Counted from the first letter of the stretch, positions 1-8,166 are shown. The stretch: DNA of 64,000 bases from BMS3ABIN03 sp964418885 (GCA_964418885.1 CAYQNW010000006.1:1-64000); one strand, 5' to 3'. Notes: generated from the sequence alone by a model not told the origin. Translations and numbers: made by a program.

Positions 1-557
1 AATTCCAGATAAGTGACAACTTCAATCTAACCAATTTCCAGGGAACTACATTTTCCGGCAAATATCATTTAAGTTCCAAAAGTGTTGTGAGAGTTGGGCT
101 TTCTTTTAGCCTTAGCAATGCTGATGGCGAAAGTAAAGAAACACGACCTAATACTGCATCGAATAACAATAATGCAAACTCAGATCAATACAGTCTAACG
201 ATTTTATCACAGTATATACGTTATATCCGAGGTATAGATGATATTGTTTTTTTTATCGGAGGAGGTCCTTTTGTAGGTTTTGATCATAGCACACTTGAGG
301 CAGATAATACAAGCTCTAATTCAGTGTTTCATAGTAATGATGATGTAAATGGTTTTAGTACAGGATTAGATTTATTGGCTGGTGTTGAATGGATCTTTAC
401 TAAAAATATGAGTCTGTCTGCTGAATATGGAATAATGTTTTCATATTATTCATCTACCCGAAATTACACCGATGACAATTCTAAAATAAAAACAACGAAT
501 AAACGTATTAGTATAGGAAGGGGTGATGTTAATTTCGGTATATCGGTTTATTTTTGA
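1..557 (+). CDS. Outer-membrane beta-barrel protein, 3' part only
   Basis: The reading frame is open from base 3 with no stop, so this is the C-terminal part of a gene that begins before the window. The first GTG at 87 is internal and should not be taken as the start. The visible part alternates polar and hydrophobic residues in short amphipathic strands, with glycine- and aromatic-rich turns such as FFIGGGPFVGF and LLAGVEWIF, and ends in SVYF. A C-terminal aromatic residue is the usual last-strand signature of outer-membrane barrels. Asn/Ser/Asp-rich stretches between strands look like surface loops. I cannot name the subfamily; a porin-like or OmpA-beta-barrel type is the most probable. The gene lies on the edge of an accessory region that starts right after its stop. 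Confidence 0.6.
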   Translation, partial: FQISDNFNLTNFQGTTFSGKYHLSSKSVVRVGLSFSLSNADGESKETRPNTASNNNNANSDQYSLTILSQYIRYIRGIDDIVFFIGGGPFVGFDHSTLEADNTSSNSVFHSNDDVNGFSTGLDLLAGVEWIFTKNMSLSAEYGIMFSYYSSTRNYTDDNSKIKTTNKRISIGRGDVNFGISVYF

Positions 558-580
558 TTAGAGTATTTCAACATAGGGTA

Positions 581-830
581 ATATGTCGCACCTAACGGTG
601 CTAATTTTATTGTAATTGGTTTTCTGGCTATAGATATGTCGTTCTTAAAGAACTAATCACAAGATATGGTTGATTTGATATGTAATTATGAAATTTAGTG
701 AACACCGTAGGTGTGTCATATCTATAGAAAAAAAATAAGTTATGAAAAATAAAGAGCACCGAAGGTGGGAAATATATATAGAATACAAGTAGGAGAATGA
801 AATGAAGCTCCTTTAGGAGCGACATATTTC
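581..830. repeat. Left cluster of REP-like palindromes (five copies)
   Basis: Five copies of a ~27-bp imperfect palindrome built on CTATAGATATGTCG followed by a short stem-loop such as CACCTACGGTG. Copies at 581-602 and 628-654 read in the plus direction. Copies at 700-727, 754-781 and 804-830 read in the opposite direction. Copies of one orientation lie about 50 bp apart. The stem bases vary in a compensating way (CACC..GGTG, CTCC..GGAG, TTC..GAA), which implies selection for a hairpin rather than for sequence. The cluster ends 50 bp before the transposase start and mirrors the cluster on the other side. Known family context: REP/BIME elements mobilised by REP-associated tyrosine transposases. 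Confidence 0.8.
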
Positions 831-880
831 CACGTAATTAATTAAATTAGAAACAAAAATAATCTATGGAGGGCATAATG

Positions 881-1345
881 ATGGCAAACACATTCACACA
901 GATCTACATTCACATAGTTTTTGCAGTGCAAGGCAGACACAACCTGATATCAAAATCCTGGAAAGATGAGTTATATAAATACATTACTGGAGTTGTAAAA
1001 TCCAAGAAACAAAAACTGATTATAATAAATGGTATGCCTGGTCATATTCATTTGTTAATTGGACTCAAACCGGATATGGCAATATCAAATCTTGTTCGGG
1101 ATATAAAAGCAAATTCTTCCAGGTTTATTAATGAGAAAAGATTTGTCAGTGGAAAATTCAATTGGCAGGAAGGTTTTGGAGGATTCTCTTACTCACATTC
1201 TCAGTTACCGGTTTTAATTAAATATATTGAGAACCAGGAACAACATCATCGGAAGAAAACATTTAAGGAAGAATACATCGAACTATTAAAAAAGTTTGAG
1301 GTTGAACACAATGAAAAATATTTGTTTGAATGGATACAGGATTGA
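881..1345 (+). CDS. REP-associated tyrosine transposase (IS200-like, Y1 family)
   Basis: A 154-residue HUH single-strand transposase of the Y1_Tnp superfamily. Start ATG 881 is preferred over ATG 866 because GGAGGG (868-873) then lies 7 bases upstream, and because the family typically begins MANT-TQI. Counting from the ATG at 866, the HUH motif is H60-I-H62 in MPGHIHLLIGL. The catalytic tyrosine is probably Y120 with Q124 in KYIENQEQHH, followed by the conserved KEEYIELLKKFE tail. The family nicks and rejoins single-stranded DNA at hairpins. Here the gene sits alone between two clusters of hairpin repeats, the arrangement expected of a domesticated TnpA_REP with its REP substrates rather than of a simple insertion sequence. 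No accessory tnpB is present. The coding sequence is intact. Confidence 0.9.
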   Translation: MANTFTQIYIHIVFAVQGRHNLISKSWKDELYKYITGVVKSKKQKLIIINGMPGHIHLLIGLKPDMAISNLVRDIKANSSRFINEKRFVSGKFNWQEGFGGFSYSHSQLPVLIKYIENQEQHHRKKTFKEEYIELLKKFEVEHNEKYLFEWIQD

Positions 1346-1360
1346 GTTGCCGATCCTGTA

Positions 1361-1750
1361 ATATATCGCTCCTACGGAGCTCTTACCTGTTTTTGTTATA
1401 AATTATTATAGATATGTCGTTCCTACGGAACTCGGTTTCCCTTATTGGAATCTTGCTATAGATATGTTGTTCCTACAGAACTAATCGCAACATATATTTG
1501 ATTATCAAATCAGTCCATTAGATTAATGCCAGAGACGTGACATATCTATAGAAATGAAAGTAAGTCTGAAAAATAGAACACCGTCAGGTGTGTTATATCT
1601 ATAGAAAAAATAAGCTATGAAATAAAGAACGCCGTAGGTGCGAAATATTTATAGATATGGTGGCAAGCAGAAAATAAAGAGTGCCGTAGGTACGATATAT
1701 TTACAGACAAGCCGCCGAAAATAATAACATGAACACCAGAGGTGCGGTAT
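1361..1750. repeat. Right cluster of REP-like palindromes (eight copies)
   Basis: Eight copies of the same palindrome as in the left cluster. Three are in plus orientation (1361-1383, 1406-1432, 1456-1482) and five are inverted (about 1524-1551, 1576-1604, 1627-1654, 1679-1706, 1731-1750). Start-to-start distances are 45-52 bp. The inverted copies are joined by related linkers of the form AGCTATGAAATAAAGAAC, so they behave as a degenerate tandem repeat of about 52 bp. The inversion point (AACTAATCGCAACATAT) resembles the one in the left cluster (AACTAATCACAAGATAT), so the two flanks look like copies of one module. Spacers are not unique, so this is not a CRISPR array. Confidence 0.8.
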
Positions 1751-1818
1751 TGCTTCAGTTTTTATTAGCTAATTTTATTCAATAAATACTGAAGCAAATA
1801 TATTGGGAGCCTTATCGG

Positions 1819-2055
1819 ATGTCATTTGAGAATGCTTACAAAACAGTTTCTGAACTGGTTAAAGATTTCGGAGATAACGAAAAATATTATCTTAGCCAAA
1901 GTTATCAGGAAGCAGATGTAAGAAATGATTTTATTACTTAGGAGATTATAGAGTGTTAAAAATATCTTGTTCTCAGAGGGGATAACCCAGTTGAAGTTGT
2001 AAAAAATCATCCTTATTCTTATTAGGATTTTTCTCAATACTCGTATTATTTTTAA
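1819..2055 (+). pseudogene. Decayed type IIG restriction-modification (Eco57I-like) N-terminus
   Basis: An ATG at 1819 with GGGAG nine bases upstream opens a 40-codon frame that stops at 1939-1941. Its end, NEKYYLSQSYQEADVRNDFI, resembles the N-terminal signature of large type IIG restriction/methyltransferase proteins (aromatic residue, S-x-E/A-x-R-x-DFI), where it should continue into a LGWDV-like stretch. Here it stops. The same frame continues with two more stops (1954, 2023) and a piece reading GDNPVEVVKNHPYSY before a last stop at 2053. No methyltransferase domain follows. I read it as a truncated remnant of a defence gene next to the repeat cluster. The family assignment rests on one motif only; a chance similarity remains possible. 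Confidence 0.45.
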
Positions 2056-2093
2056 CTAATTAGAATAACACAAATTAAATATTTGAGATTCAC

Positions 2094-2828
2094 ATGGAAG
2101 AGCAACCTCAAAAGCCAATTACACTTCTGACTGAAGCATATAAAATGGGAGAAGAAATTATCCTTAAAAACGAATTTATAACTCGAGAACTGGTAATGTG
2201 GCTTAGACTTACAAGTCGTGCAATTGGATTAATTTATGAAGATAATTCTCCTATTCGAAAAACTACTAGAAATTTAATATTAAATGCTAGGAAAGAATTC
2301 GGGACAAGTGAGTTTTTGAAAGCTTTCAATCTTGTTAAAAGATTATATCATAGCATTACTTCTTTTTCAGATAAAACTTTCACTAAAACTAATGAACTAA
2401 ATACTACAAAAAATATTTTTGTAATTCATGGACGTGATGAAATGAATACACTAAGACTTACACAGTTGCTTAGTAATGATTTCAATCTAAACCCTATTCT
2501 TATGCAAAATAAACCTGGATTGAATAAATATTTAATTGAAAAATTTGAACAAACAGCCGAATCTTGTGAATTCTGCATTGCTCTATTTACTCGCGATGAT
2601 GAAGTTACAAATCATGAAATTCCATACTATCAAGCTCGTCCAAACGTGCTATTTGAATTTGGATGGTTTCTGTCAGCAATAGGTATTCAAAATTTATTAC
2701 TAATTCTCGAAGACGGTGTTAAGCTTCATTCAGATTATGATGGTGTCTCTAGAGTTCAGTTTAGGGAAAATGTAATAAACTCCTATCGTGAGATTCAAAA
2801 TGAATTAGGTGGGCTCGGAGTTATATGA
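2094..2828 (+). CDS. TIR-like (CAP12/Pycsar-effector type) nucleotide-binding protein
   Basis: A 244-residue protein with two parts. Residues 1-105 are helical and I do not recognise them. Residues 107-244 match the TIR-like fold annotated as CAP12/Pycsar effector TIR: the first strand with NIFVIHGRDE (107-116), then EKFEQTAESCEFCIALFTRDDE (150-170), ARPNVLFEFGWFLSAIG (181-197) with a candidate catalytic Glu188, and a terminal LILEDGVKLHSDYDGVS. Members tested in CBASS and Pycsar systems degrade NAD+ when a cyclic nucleotide or partner activates them. No cyclase lies beside this gene, so the activator is unknown and may sit in the N-terminal domain. The gene is a single unit in a region with a transposase, hairpin repeats and a restriction remnant, which supports a defence role by context. 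Confidence 0.75.
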   Translation: MEEQPQKPITLLTEAYKMGEEIILKNEFITRELVMWLRLTSRAIGLIYEDNSPIRKTTRNLILNARKEFGTSEFLKAFNLVKRLYHSITSFSDKTFTKTNELNTTKNIFVIHGRDEMNTLRLTQLLSNDFNLNPILMQNKPGLNKYLIEKFEQTAESCEFCIALFTRDDEVTNHEIPYYQARPNVLFEFGWFLSAIGIQNLLLILEDGVKLHSDYDGVSRVQFRENVINSYREIQNELGGLGVI

Positions 2829-3311
2829 AAACTATTATAGAGGTTCAAGCTCGAGTAGATTTTCTGTTGAAACTTTTTACTATCTGACATAACTCCATAT
2901 ACTTCATTTCCAACACATCCTATCTATAATAAAGCTTTTTACTTTTGTTTTATTAGCCTATAGGAAAGGTCGACTTCGATAATTTCTTCCTATCTTCTAA
3001 TTAGCATCATAATCATTTTATTCGCGAATTGACTTTAAAGACCAATCCGAATTAGATTATGAAACAATCTATCTCAACCATGGAATGATGTCTCAAATGG
3101 TTAAAGTAATTAAGCAAATGCGAAAGACTTGATAAAGAAATAGACCGACTTGCCTGCCTAGCTGTCAGGCAGGTGTATCAACTTTAATGCTTAACGGAAG
3201 AAGAAGATAAAGATTGTCGAGGGTAATTAAACACAATCCGTTCTTCTCTCAATAAAACATTTCTTTTTATATTTACCATAATATTTATCATTCAATTTTA
3301 TGTAAGAAAAT
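2829..3311. other. Non-coding stretch with an inverted repeat and a possible gene remnant
   Basis: About 480 bases without an intact gene. A perfect 7-bp inverted repeat CCTGCCT...AGGCAGG with a 7-base loop lies at 3153-3173; GC-rich hairpins of this type occur as dispersed repeats, but only one copy is seen here. Frame 1 from about 3031 to the stop at 3130 reads DQSELDYETIYLNHGMMSQM and then a short basic end. It looks protein-like but has no start and is preceded by a stop, so it may be the 3' end of a lost gene. No tRNA, riboswitch or clear promoter was recognised. Confidence 0.4.
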
Positions 3312-4256
3312 ATGAGATCATTCGACAGCTTAACTGAACAGGAAATTTTAGCATTAGCAATTTCTCAGGAAGAAGAAGATGCTCGAATTTATGATGATAT
3401 TGCCGACGGATTGAGAACAAACTTTCCCGAACAGGCAAATGAATTTATTGAGATGCGTAAACAAGAAGATGATCACAGGCATCGTTTGCTCGATCTTTAC
3501 AGGAGCAGATTCGGTGAACATATTCCTCACATAAGAAGACAGGATGTAAGAGGTTTTGTTGATAGAAAACCGTTGTGGAGAATTCGTCCTATGAAATTAT
3601 CTACTGCGAGGAAAATGGCGGAACAAATGGAATTGGAAACGAGACGTTTTTATGAAACCTCAGCAAAGAGAACTTCCGATGCAGGTATAAGACAATTGCT
3701 AGGCGATTTGGCTGCAGAAGAACGCGAGCACATCAATACTGCCCAATCTATGGAAGCAAATGCGGATACTCATTCAGAACAGGAAGCACAAAATCGGTTA
3801 TTCCTTCTTCAGATTGTGCAGCCGGGACTTGTGGGTTTAATGGACGGTTCGGTTTCAACACTTGCTCCTTTATTTGCTGCTGCATTTGCAACACATAACA
3901 GCTTTTATACTTTCCTGATTGGTCTGGCAGCCGCTATCGGAGCAGGCATCAGTATGGGTTTTGCAGAAGCGCTCTCGGATGATGGAACTCTAACCGGTCG
4001 TGGTCATCCCTGGATGAGAGGCGCCATTACTGGCTTGATGACAACATTAGGTGGACTTGGACATACACTCCCATATCTTATTCCTGAAGTATATACTGCA
4101 ACTACCGTCGCCATTATTGTTGTGTTTATAGAATTGTTTGCTATTGCCTGGATACGAAATAAATATATGGATACTCCGCTCGGTACGGCAGTTTTCCAGG
4201 TTGTTGTTGGTGGAATTCTTGTTTTTCTTTCGGGAATTTTGATAGGTATTTCTTAA
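3312..4256 (+). CDS. mbfA: Membrane-bound ferritin-like iron exporter (MbfA type)
   Basis: A 314-residue fusion of an N-terminal ferritin-like/rubrerythrin domain (about 5-145) and a C-terminal VIT1/CCC1-type membrane domain (about 165-314). Diiron ligands are visible: Glu20-22, the EDDH box at 52-55, Glu107/109 and the EEREH box at 136-140. The membrane part begins with QPGLVGLMDGSVSTLAP (170-186), a VIT-family signature, and has four or five hydrophobic segments. Characterised MbfA proteins export iron from the cytoplasm and protect against iron and peroxide stress. No Fur or Irr box was recognised upstream, and the gene appears to be transcribed alone. The start ATG follows a weak leader with no clear Shine-Dalgarno site. 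Slightly richer G+C codon choice than its neighbours could indicate transfer, but I did not measure it. Confidence 0.88.
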   Translation: MRSFDSLTEQEILALAISQEEEDARIYDDIADGLRTNFPEQANEFIEMRKQEDDHRHRLLDLYRSRFGEHIPHIRRQDVRGFVDRKPLWRIRPMKLSTARKMAEQMELETRRFYETSAKRTSDAGIRQLLGDLAAEEREHINTAQSMEANADTHSEQEAQNRLFLLQIVQPGLVGLMDGSVSTLAPLFAAAFATHNSFYTFLIGLAAAIGAGISMGFAEALSDDGTLTGRGHPWMRGAITGLMTTLGGLGHTLPYLIPEVYTATTVAIIVVFIELFAIAWIRNKYMDTPLGTAVFQVVVGGILVFLSGILIGIS

Positions 4257-4367
4257 TTGAAAATTGTTCAGTTAATTCTTACAATTATTTTACAATGATT
4301 ATTTTTCGTCCCGGTTATATTATGACTATCTTACTATACCAATTTATTAAGTTAATTACCAGAGTAC

Positions 4368-5411
4368 ATGACTTCTACCGGTTCTTCATTTAAGCAATCC
4401 TTCTGGGATAACATTATTGCCAAATATCAAAACTCCAGCAGTAGAAAAAGTGTCTGGCAGCTTTGTAATTCATTTATTCCTTTCATTGTTATCTGGTACT
4501 TAATGTACCTGAGTCTTGATGTGAGCTATTGGTTAACGCTGTTTCTTGCATTACCTGCCGCAGGTTTTGTTGTACGCATTTTTATTATTCAGCATGATTG
4601 CGGTCATGGTTCTTTTTTTAAATCAAGAAAAGCGAATGATTATTGGGGAATAGTTTGCAGTATATTTTCTTTAACGCCGTATCATCACTGGCGGAAGAAG
4701 CATGCAATCCATCATGCATCCGCAGGAAAATTAGAGAAAAGAGGAATTGGGGATATCTATACAATGACGGTTGATGAGTTTCTTCAGCAATCAAGATGGG
4801 GAAGATTAAAATACCGGCTTTACCGCAACCCGGTAATCTTATTTGTAGTTATTCCGGTTATCCTGTTCGTTATCCTGCAAAGGTTTCCAATGCCATCATC
4901 GAAACATTTAAAAAGTCTTCATCCCAGTGTCTATTTAACCACGCTCGTTATTTTATTCATTTCTACCGGATTGATCTGGCTGATTGGCTGGCAGGCTTTT
5001 TTACTTGTGCAATTGCCGATAACATTTGTTGCATCTTCAACAGGTACATGGTTGTTTTATGTACAGCATCAGTTTGAGGATGCTTACTGGACAAAAAATA
5101 ATTCGTGGGATTATACATCCGCTGCACTACAGGGCAGTTCTTATTACAAGCTGCCGAAAGTTCTTCAATGGTTTACCGGGAATATTGGTTTTCACCATAT
5201 TCATCATCTTAGTCCAAAGATTCCTAATTATCATCTTGAAAAATGCCACAAAGAAAATCCCGTTTTGCAAGAATGTCCGATTCTTAGTTTGCGTTCCAGC
5301 TTTAAAAGTATGTTTCTAAGATTGTGGGATGAGAAGCAAAAAAAGCTTATTAGTTTTCATCAATTCAAACGATTACAGTTAGAGACAAACGGGGATTTTT
5401 CCAAGAAATAA
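4368..5411 (+). CDS. Membrane fatty acid desaturase
   Basis: A 347-residue integral membrane desaturase. All three histidine boxes are present: HDCGH at 76-80, HHWRKKHAIHH at 106-116 and HHIHH at 276-280, which together bind the diiron centre. Hydrophobic pairs around 36-70, 92-105, 155-172 and 187-222 fit the usual four-pass topology. The third box sequence FHHIHHLSPKIPNY is typical of acyl-lipid omega-6/delta-12 type desaturases, so introduction of a double bond into membrane acyl chains is the likely role; position specificity cannot be read from sequence. It precedes an acyl-ACP thioesterase by 49 bases, suggesting a small unit for tuning fatty acid composition. Three shorter frames inside it are shadows. 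Confidence 0.88.
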   Translation: MTSTGSSFKQSFWDNIIAKYQNSSSRKSVWQLCNSFIPFIVIWYLMYLSLDVSYWLTLFLALPAAGFVVRIFIIQHDCGHGSFFKSRKANDYWGIVCSIFSLTPYHHWRKKHAIHHASAGKLEKRGIGDIYTMTVDEFLQQSRWGRLKYRLYRNPVILFVVIPVILFVILQRFPMPSSKHLKSLHPSVYLTTLVILFISTGLIWLIGWQAFLLVQLPITFVASSTGTWLFYVQHQFEDAYWTKNNSWDYTSAALQGSSYYKLPKVLQWFTGNIGFHHIHHLSPKIPNYHLEKCHKENPVLQECPILSLRSSFKSMFLRLWDEKQKKLISFHQFKRLQLETNGDFSKK

Positions 5412-5460
5412 TTAAAAGTTGTAGTTTTAGTTCATCTTTTTACAAATCTTTTCTTGAAGA

Positions 5461-6201
5461 ATGGAACGCTTGTGGGAAATAATTTTTAGAGTAAAGGCAT
5501 TTGATGTCGATTCTAACAACAGGTTGAAGATCAGCACCATATTTGATTATTTTCAGGAAGCTGCCTCAAATCATGCAGAACATTTAGGGTTTGGTTACGG
5601 AGATCTTCTACCCAAAAAATTATTCTGGGTTCTTTCCTGGGCTAAGTTCCAGTTCGATGGTTTCCCCAAATTTATGGATGAGGTTAAGGTACAAACCTGG
5701 GGAAAGATGCAGCATAAACTTCATTCGATGAGAGATTTTCTCCTATTTAATAAACAGAATGAAATTATATGTAAAGCAACTACAGGCTGGCTTTTACTTG
5801 ATCTAAAAAGTTTAAGACCAAAAATCCTTCCACAGGTTTTCCCGGGCGTAGAATTCTGGAATGAAAAATCTGCATTAACTGACTTGCCGGATAAATTTCC
5901 TGTTGTAGTTGAAAAGAGTAAAGTACATGCAAAAAAAATAAATTACAGTGATATTGATCTGAACCAGCATGTAAACAATGCAAAATATGTTGAGCTAATA
6001 CTTGATTGCTACGATTCTGAATATCATAATAATCATTATATGAAAAGTTTAACAATTTCATTTATGTCTGAAACGAAGTATGGTGAAAAGTTGGAGTTAA
6101 GCAAAGGAATAGTAAATATCAAAGAAGATGTTCATTATATCGAAGCAATAAATCTGAGCACTCAAAAAGTCGTATTCAAATCTTTGGTCGATTGGAACTA
6201 A
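5461..6201 (+). CDS. Acyl-ACP thioesterase (FatA-like, double hot-dog)
   Basis: A 246-residue protein of the acyl-ACP thioesterase family (double hot-dog fold), the normal length for bacterial members. The first hot-dog half covers about 5-125, with the helix FDYFQEAASNHAEHLGFG. The second half starts near 150 and contains DIDLNQHVNNAKYVE (164-178), where Asp/Asn168/His170 form the family's catalytic motif. It hydrolyses acyl-ACP to release free fatty acids. Located downstream of the desaturase in the same orientation. No signal peptide; cytoplasmic. Confidence 0.88.
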   Translation: MERLWEIIFRVKAFDVDSNNRLKISTIFDYFQEAASNHAEHLGFGYGDLLPKKLFWVLSWAKFQFDGFPKFMDEVKVQTWGKMQHKLHSMRDFLLFNKQNEIICKATTGWLLLDLKSLRPKILPQVFPGVEFWNEKSALTDLPDKFPVVVEKSKVHAKKINYSDIDLNQHVNNAKYVELILDCYDSEYHNNHYMKSLTISFMSETKYGEKLELSKGIVNIKEDVHYIEAINLSTQKVVFKSLVDWN

Positions 6202-6271
6202 TCGATTAAATTCAAAGTAGAATTAATTGTTTTTCTCATAGTATAATTTATAATATATATATAAATCATAA

Positions 6272-7312
6272 ATGAAAAATTATTTTATCAGATTTACACC
6301 AATAATCTTTATTCTTTTATCAGCTTCAATTTATGCTCAAAAAAGTGATACGCTTTTTGTGGCATTCTGGAACCAGGAAAACTTCTTCGATACAATTGAT
6401 GATCCTAATAAAAATGATGAAGAATTTCTGCCAACCGGAGATAAAGAATGGACAAATGAAAGATTGGATATAAAAGAAAATCATCACGCACGGATAATTC
6501 GTTCTATGAATAACGGTAAAGGTCCTGATTTACTTGGTGTATGTGAGGTTGAACATCAATCTGTTCTTGATAGTATGATCTCAAAATATTTGAATGATAA
6601 AAATTATAAAGTGGCATATCTTGAATCACCCGATAATCGTGGAATTGATAATGGATTGATTTACGATTCGGATAAATTTAAAGTAATATCCGTTACCGGT
6701 GATACAGTTCATCTATCTGATGGCTGGCCTACGAGATTAATTCTGAATGTAAATCTTCTGACAAATAATGATGATACACTTATTGTTTATGTAAATCATT
6801 GGCCATCAAGAAGGGGAGGAATGGAAAAAAGTGAGCCAAATCGTATAACAGCCGCTGCAACTTTGCGTGGTTTTGTTGATAAGAATTTTGAAAATAACCC
6901 AGAAGCAAAAATTATAATCATTGGTGATTTTAATGACGAACCCGGAAATAATTCGATTCTTCATACATTAAATGCAAATCCGGTTTTTTGTGATTCATTG
7001 CCGTTAGGTAAAGAGTTTAACAGTTCTTCTCAGTTATTTAATTTATCATACAAAGCCTTCAACGATGGACTTGGAACTTATAAATACCGGGATGATTGGA
7101 ATTTACTCGATCAGATAATTGTTTCAGGTGATCTTCTTACGGGTAATGAAATCAAATATATTTGTAATAGCTATGAAGTATACAAACCGAATACAATGGT
7201 AACACATACAGGAAAATATAAAGGTGCTCCGTTCCCCACTTACGGTGGAAGAAGATATCTGGGTGGATATAGTGATCATTATTCAGCAACAGCAAAGTTT
7301 TTAATTGAATAG
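6272..7312 (+). CDS. Secreted endonuclease/exonuclease/phosphatase family protein
   Basis: A 346-residue protein with a clear N-terminal signal peptide (basic MKNYFIRF, hydrophobic core, cleavage probably after YAQ at 21-23). The mature part has the EEP/DNase I-like fold: WNQENFFD near 33-40 with the metal-binding Glu, VNHWPSRRGG in the centre, the GDFNDEPGN motif, and a terminal YSDHYSATAKF that supplies the catalytic Asp-His pair. Family members cleave phosphodiesters in DNA, phosphoinositides or sphingomyelin, and the substrate cannot be told from sequence. Export suggests extracellular or periplasmic nuclease or phosphatase scavenging. Followed after nine bases by an SDR gene. Confidence 0.85.
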   Translation: MKNYFIRFTPIIFILLSASIYAQKSDTLFVAFWNQENFFDTIDDPNKNDEEFLPTGDKEWTNERLDIKENHHARIIRSMNNGKGPDLLGVCEVEHQSVLDSMISKYLNDKNYKVAYLESPDNRGIDNGLIYDSDKFKVISVTGDTVHLSDGWPTRLILNVNLLTNNDDTLIVYVNHWPSRRGGMEKSEPNRITAAATLRGFVDKNFENNPEAKIIIIGDFNDEPGNNSILHTLNANPVFCDSLPLGKEFNSSSQLFNLSYKAFNDGLGTYKYRDDWNLLDQIIVSGDLLTGNEIKYICNSYEVYKPNTMVTHTGKYKGAPFPTYGGRRYLGGYSDHYSATAKFLIE

Positions 7313-7321
7313 AATAATTAA

Positions 7322-8002
7322 ATGAAAAAAGAATTATTAATATTTGGATCAAACGGCGCACTTGGAAAAGGTGTGACCGAATGTTTAAGAAGCAAAGATT
7401 ATGATAAAATTTATCTTTTCGATAGACATGCGCAAAAAGATCCCGATCCAACAACAGTAAGTATTGTCACAGGCGATTTGTCTATTGAAAATGATGTAGA
7501 GAAAGCTTTTAAAAATGTTTCTCCATCAAAGGATTCCACGTTCTTTTTATTTAGTACTATCGGTGGATTTGCCGGTGGAAAAAAGGTTTGGGAAACTCCG
7601 GTAGAGGATCTGGATAAAATGATGACTATGAATTTTAAAACATCCTTTCTTATAGCAAAGTATTTCTCATTGCTGGTAAAGGTATCACATTCAGGTTCAC
7701 TTTTTTTTACTGCTGCTTTTATTGGTCTTTCACCTGAATCTGGTAAAGCTGCTTACGGAGCATCCAAAGGAGCTTTAATTCACCTGGTTAAAACATTAGC
7801 TGAAGAGGGAAATGAAATTAATATGTCTGTAAATGCGATGGCTCCGTTTATCATCGATACACCTGCAAACAGAGAGTGGATGAAGGATGCTGATTTTTCA
7901 TCCTGGCTAAAGCCTGTAGAAGCCGGGGAGCTTATTCATTCGGTGTTTAACAACTATAGATTTGTAACAGGAAATATTATTCGATTAAAGCATAAGTTCT
8001 AA
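7322..8002 (+). CDS. Short-chain dehydrogenase/reductase (SDR) family protein
   Basis: A 226-residue classical SDR, slightly short. The Rossmann nucleotide-binding motif is FGSNGALGKGV (residues 8-18). The active-site tyrosine and lysine lie in YGASKGAL, and a serine-bearing strand GSLFFTAAFIG comes about a dozen residues earlier. The family reduces or oxidises carbonyl or alcohol groups with NAD(P)H. The substrate is unknown. Short members of this kind include dihydropteridine-reductase-like proteins, which is one possibility. Probably co-transcribed with the upstream secreted EEP protein (nine-base gap), although no functional link is evident. Confidence 0.82.
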   Translation: MKKELLIFGSNGALGKGVTECLRSKDYDKIYLFDRHAQKDPDPTTVSIVTGDLSIENDVEKAFKNVSPSKDSTFFLFSTIGGFAGGKKVWETPVEDLDKMMTMNFKTSFLIAKYFSLLVKVSHSGSLFFTAAFIGLSPESGKAAYGASKGALIHLVKTLAEEGNEINMSVNAMAPFIIDTPANREWMKDADFSSWLKPVEAGELIHSVFNNYRFVTGNIIRLKHKF

Positions 8003-8166
8003 ATAATATTCGGCTAATTTCAAAATAATTTCTTAGTTTTGGTGTTATCATTTCATTTGACTTTCTACAGTGAAATGTTTATAGTAGCTTTACTTTTTTA
8101 ATAAAATTATTCGGAGTAATTTACTTACCTTGAAAACTATTCTTAATTTTTAGGAGGTAGCATTCT

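Noticed and set aside
866..880. ATG 866 as transposase start
   Set aside because: It overlaps the GGAGGG ribosome-binding site; ATG 881 has the right spacing and the family N-terminus.
1361..1750. CRISPR array (27-bp palindromic repeats at ~50-bp period)
   Set aside because: Linkers are related to each other rather than unique, repeats change orientation and diverge, no cas genes, and a REP-type transposase is adjacent.
1822..2037. Minus-strand 71-codon frame
   Set aside because: It is the complement of the decayed restriction gene, which has a start, ribosome-binding site and recognisable motif on the plus strand.
8057..8092. Promoter TTGACT...TAGCTTTA before exbB
   Set aside because: The -7 element is reasonable, but the distance to TTG is 25 bases, too long compared with the 20 seen at the two good promoters.
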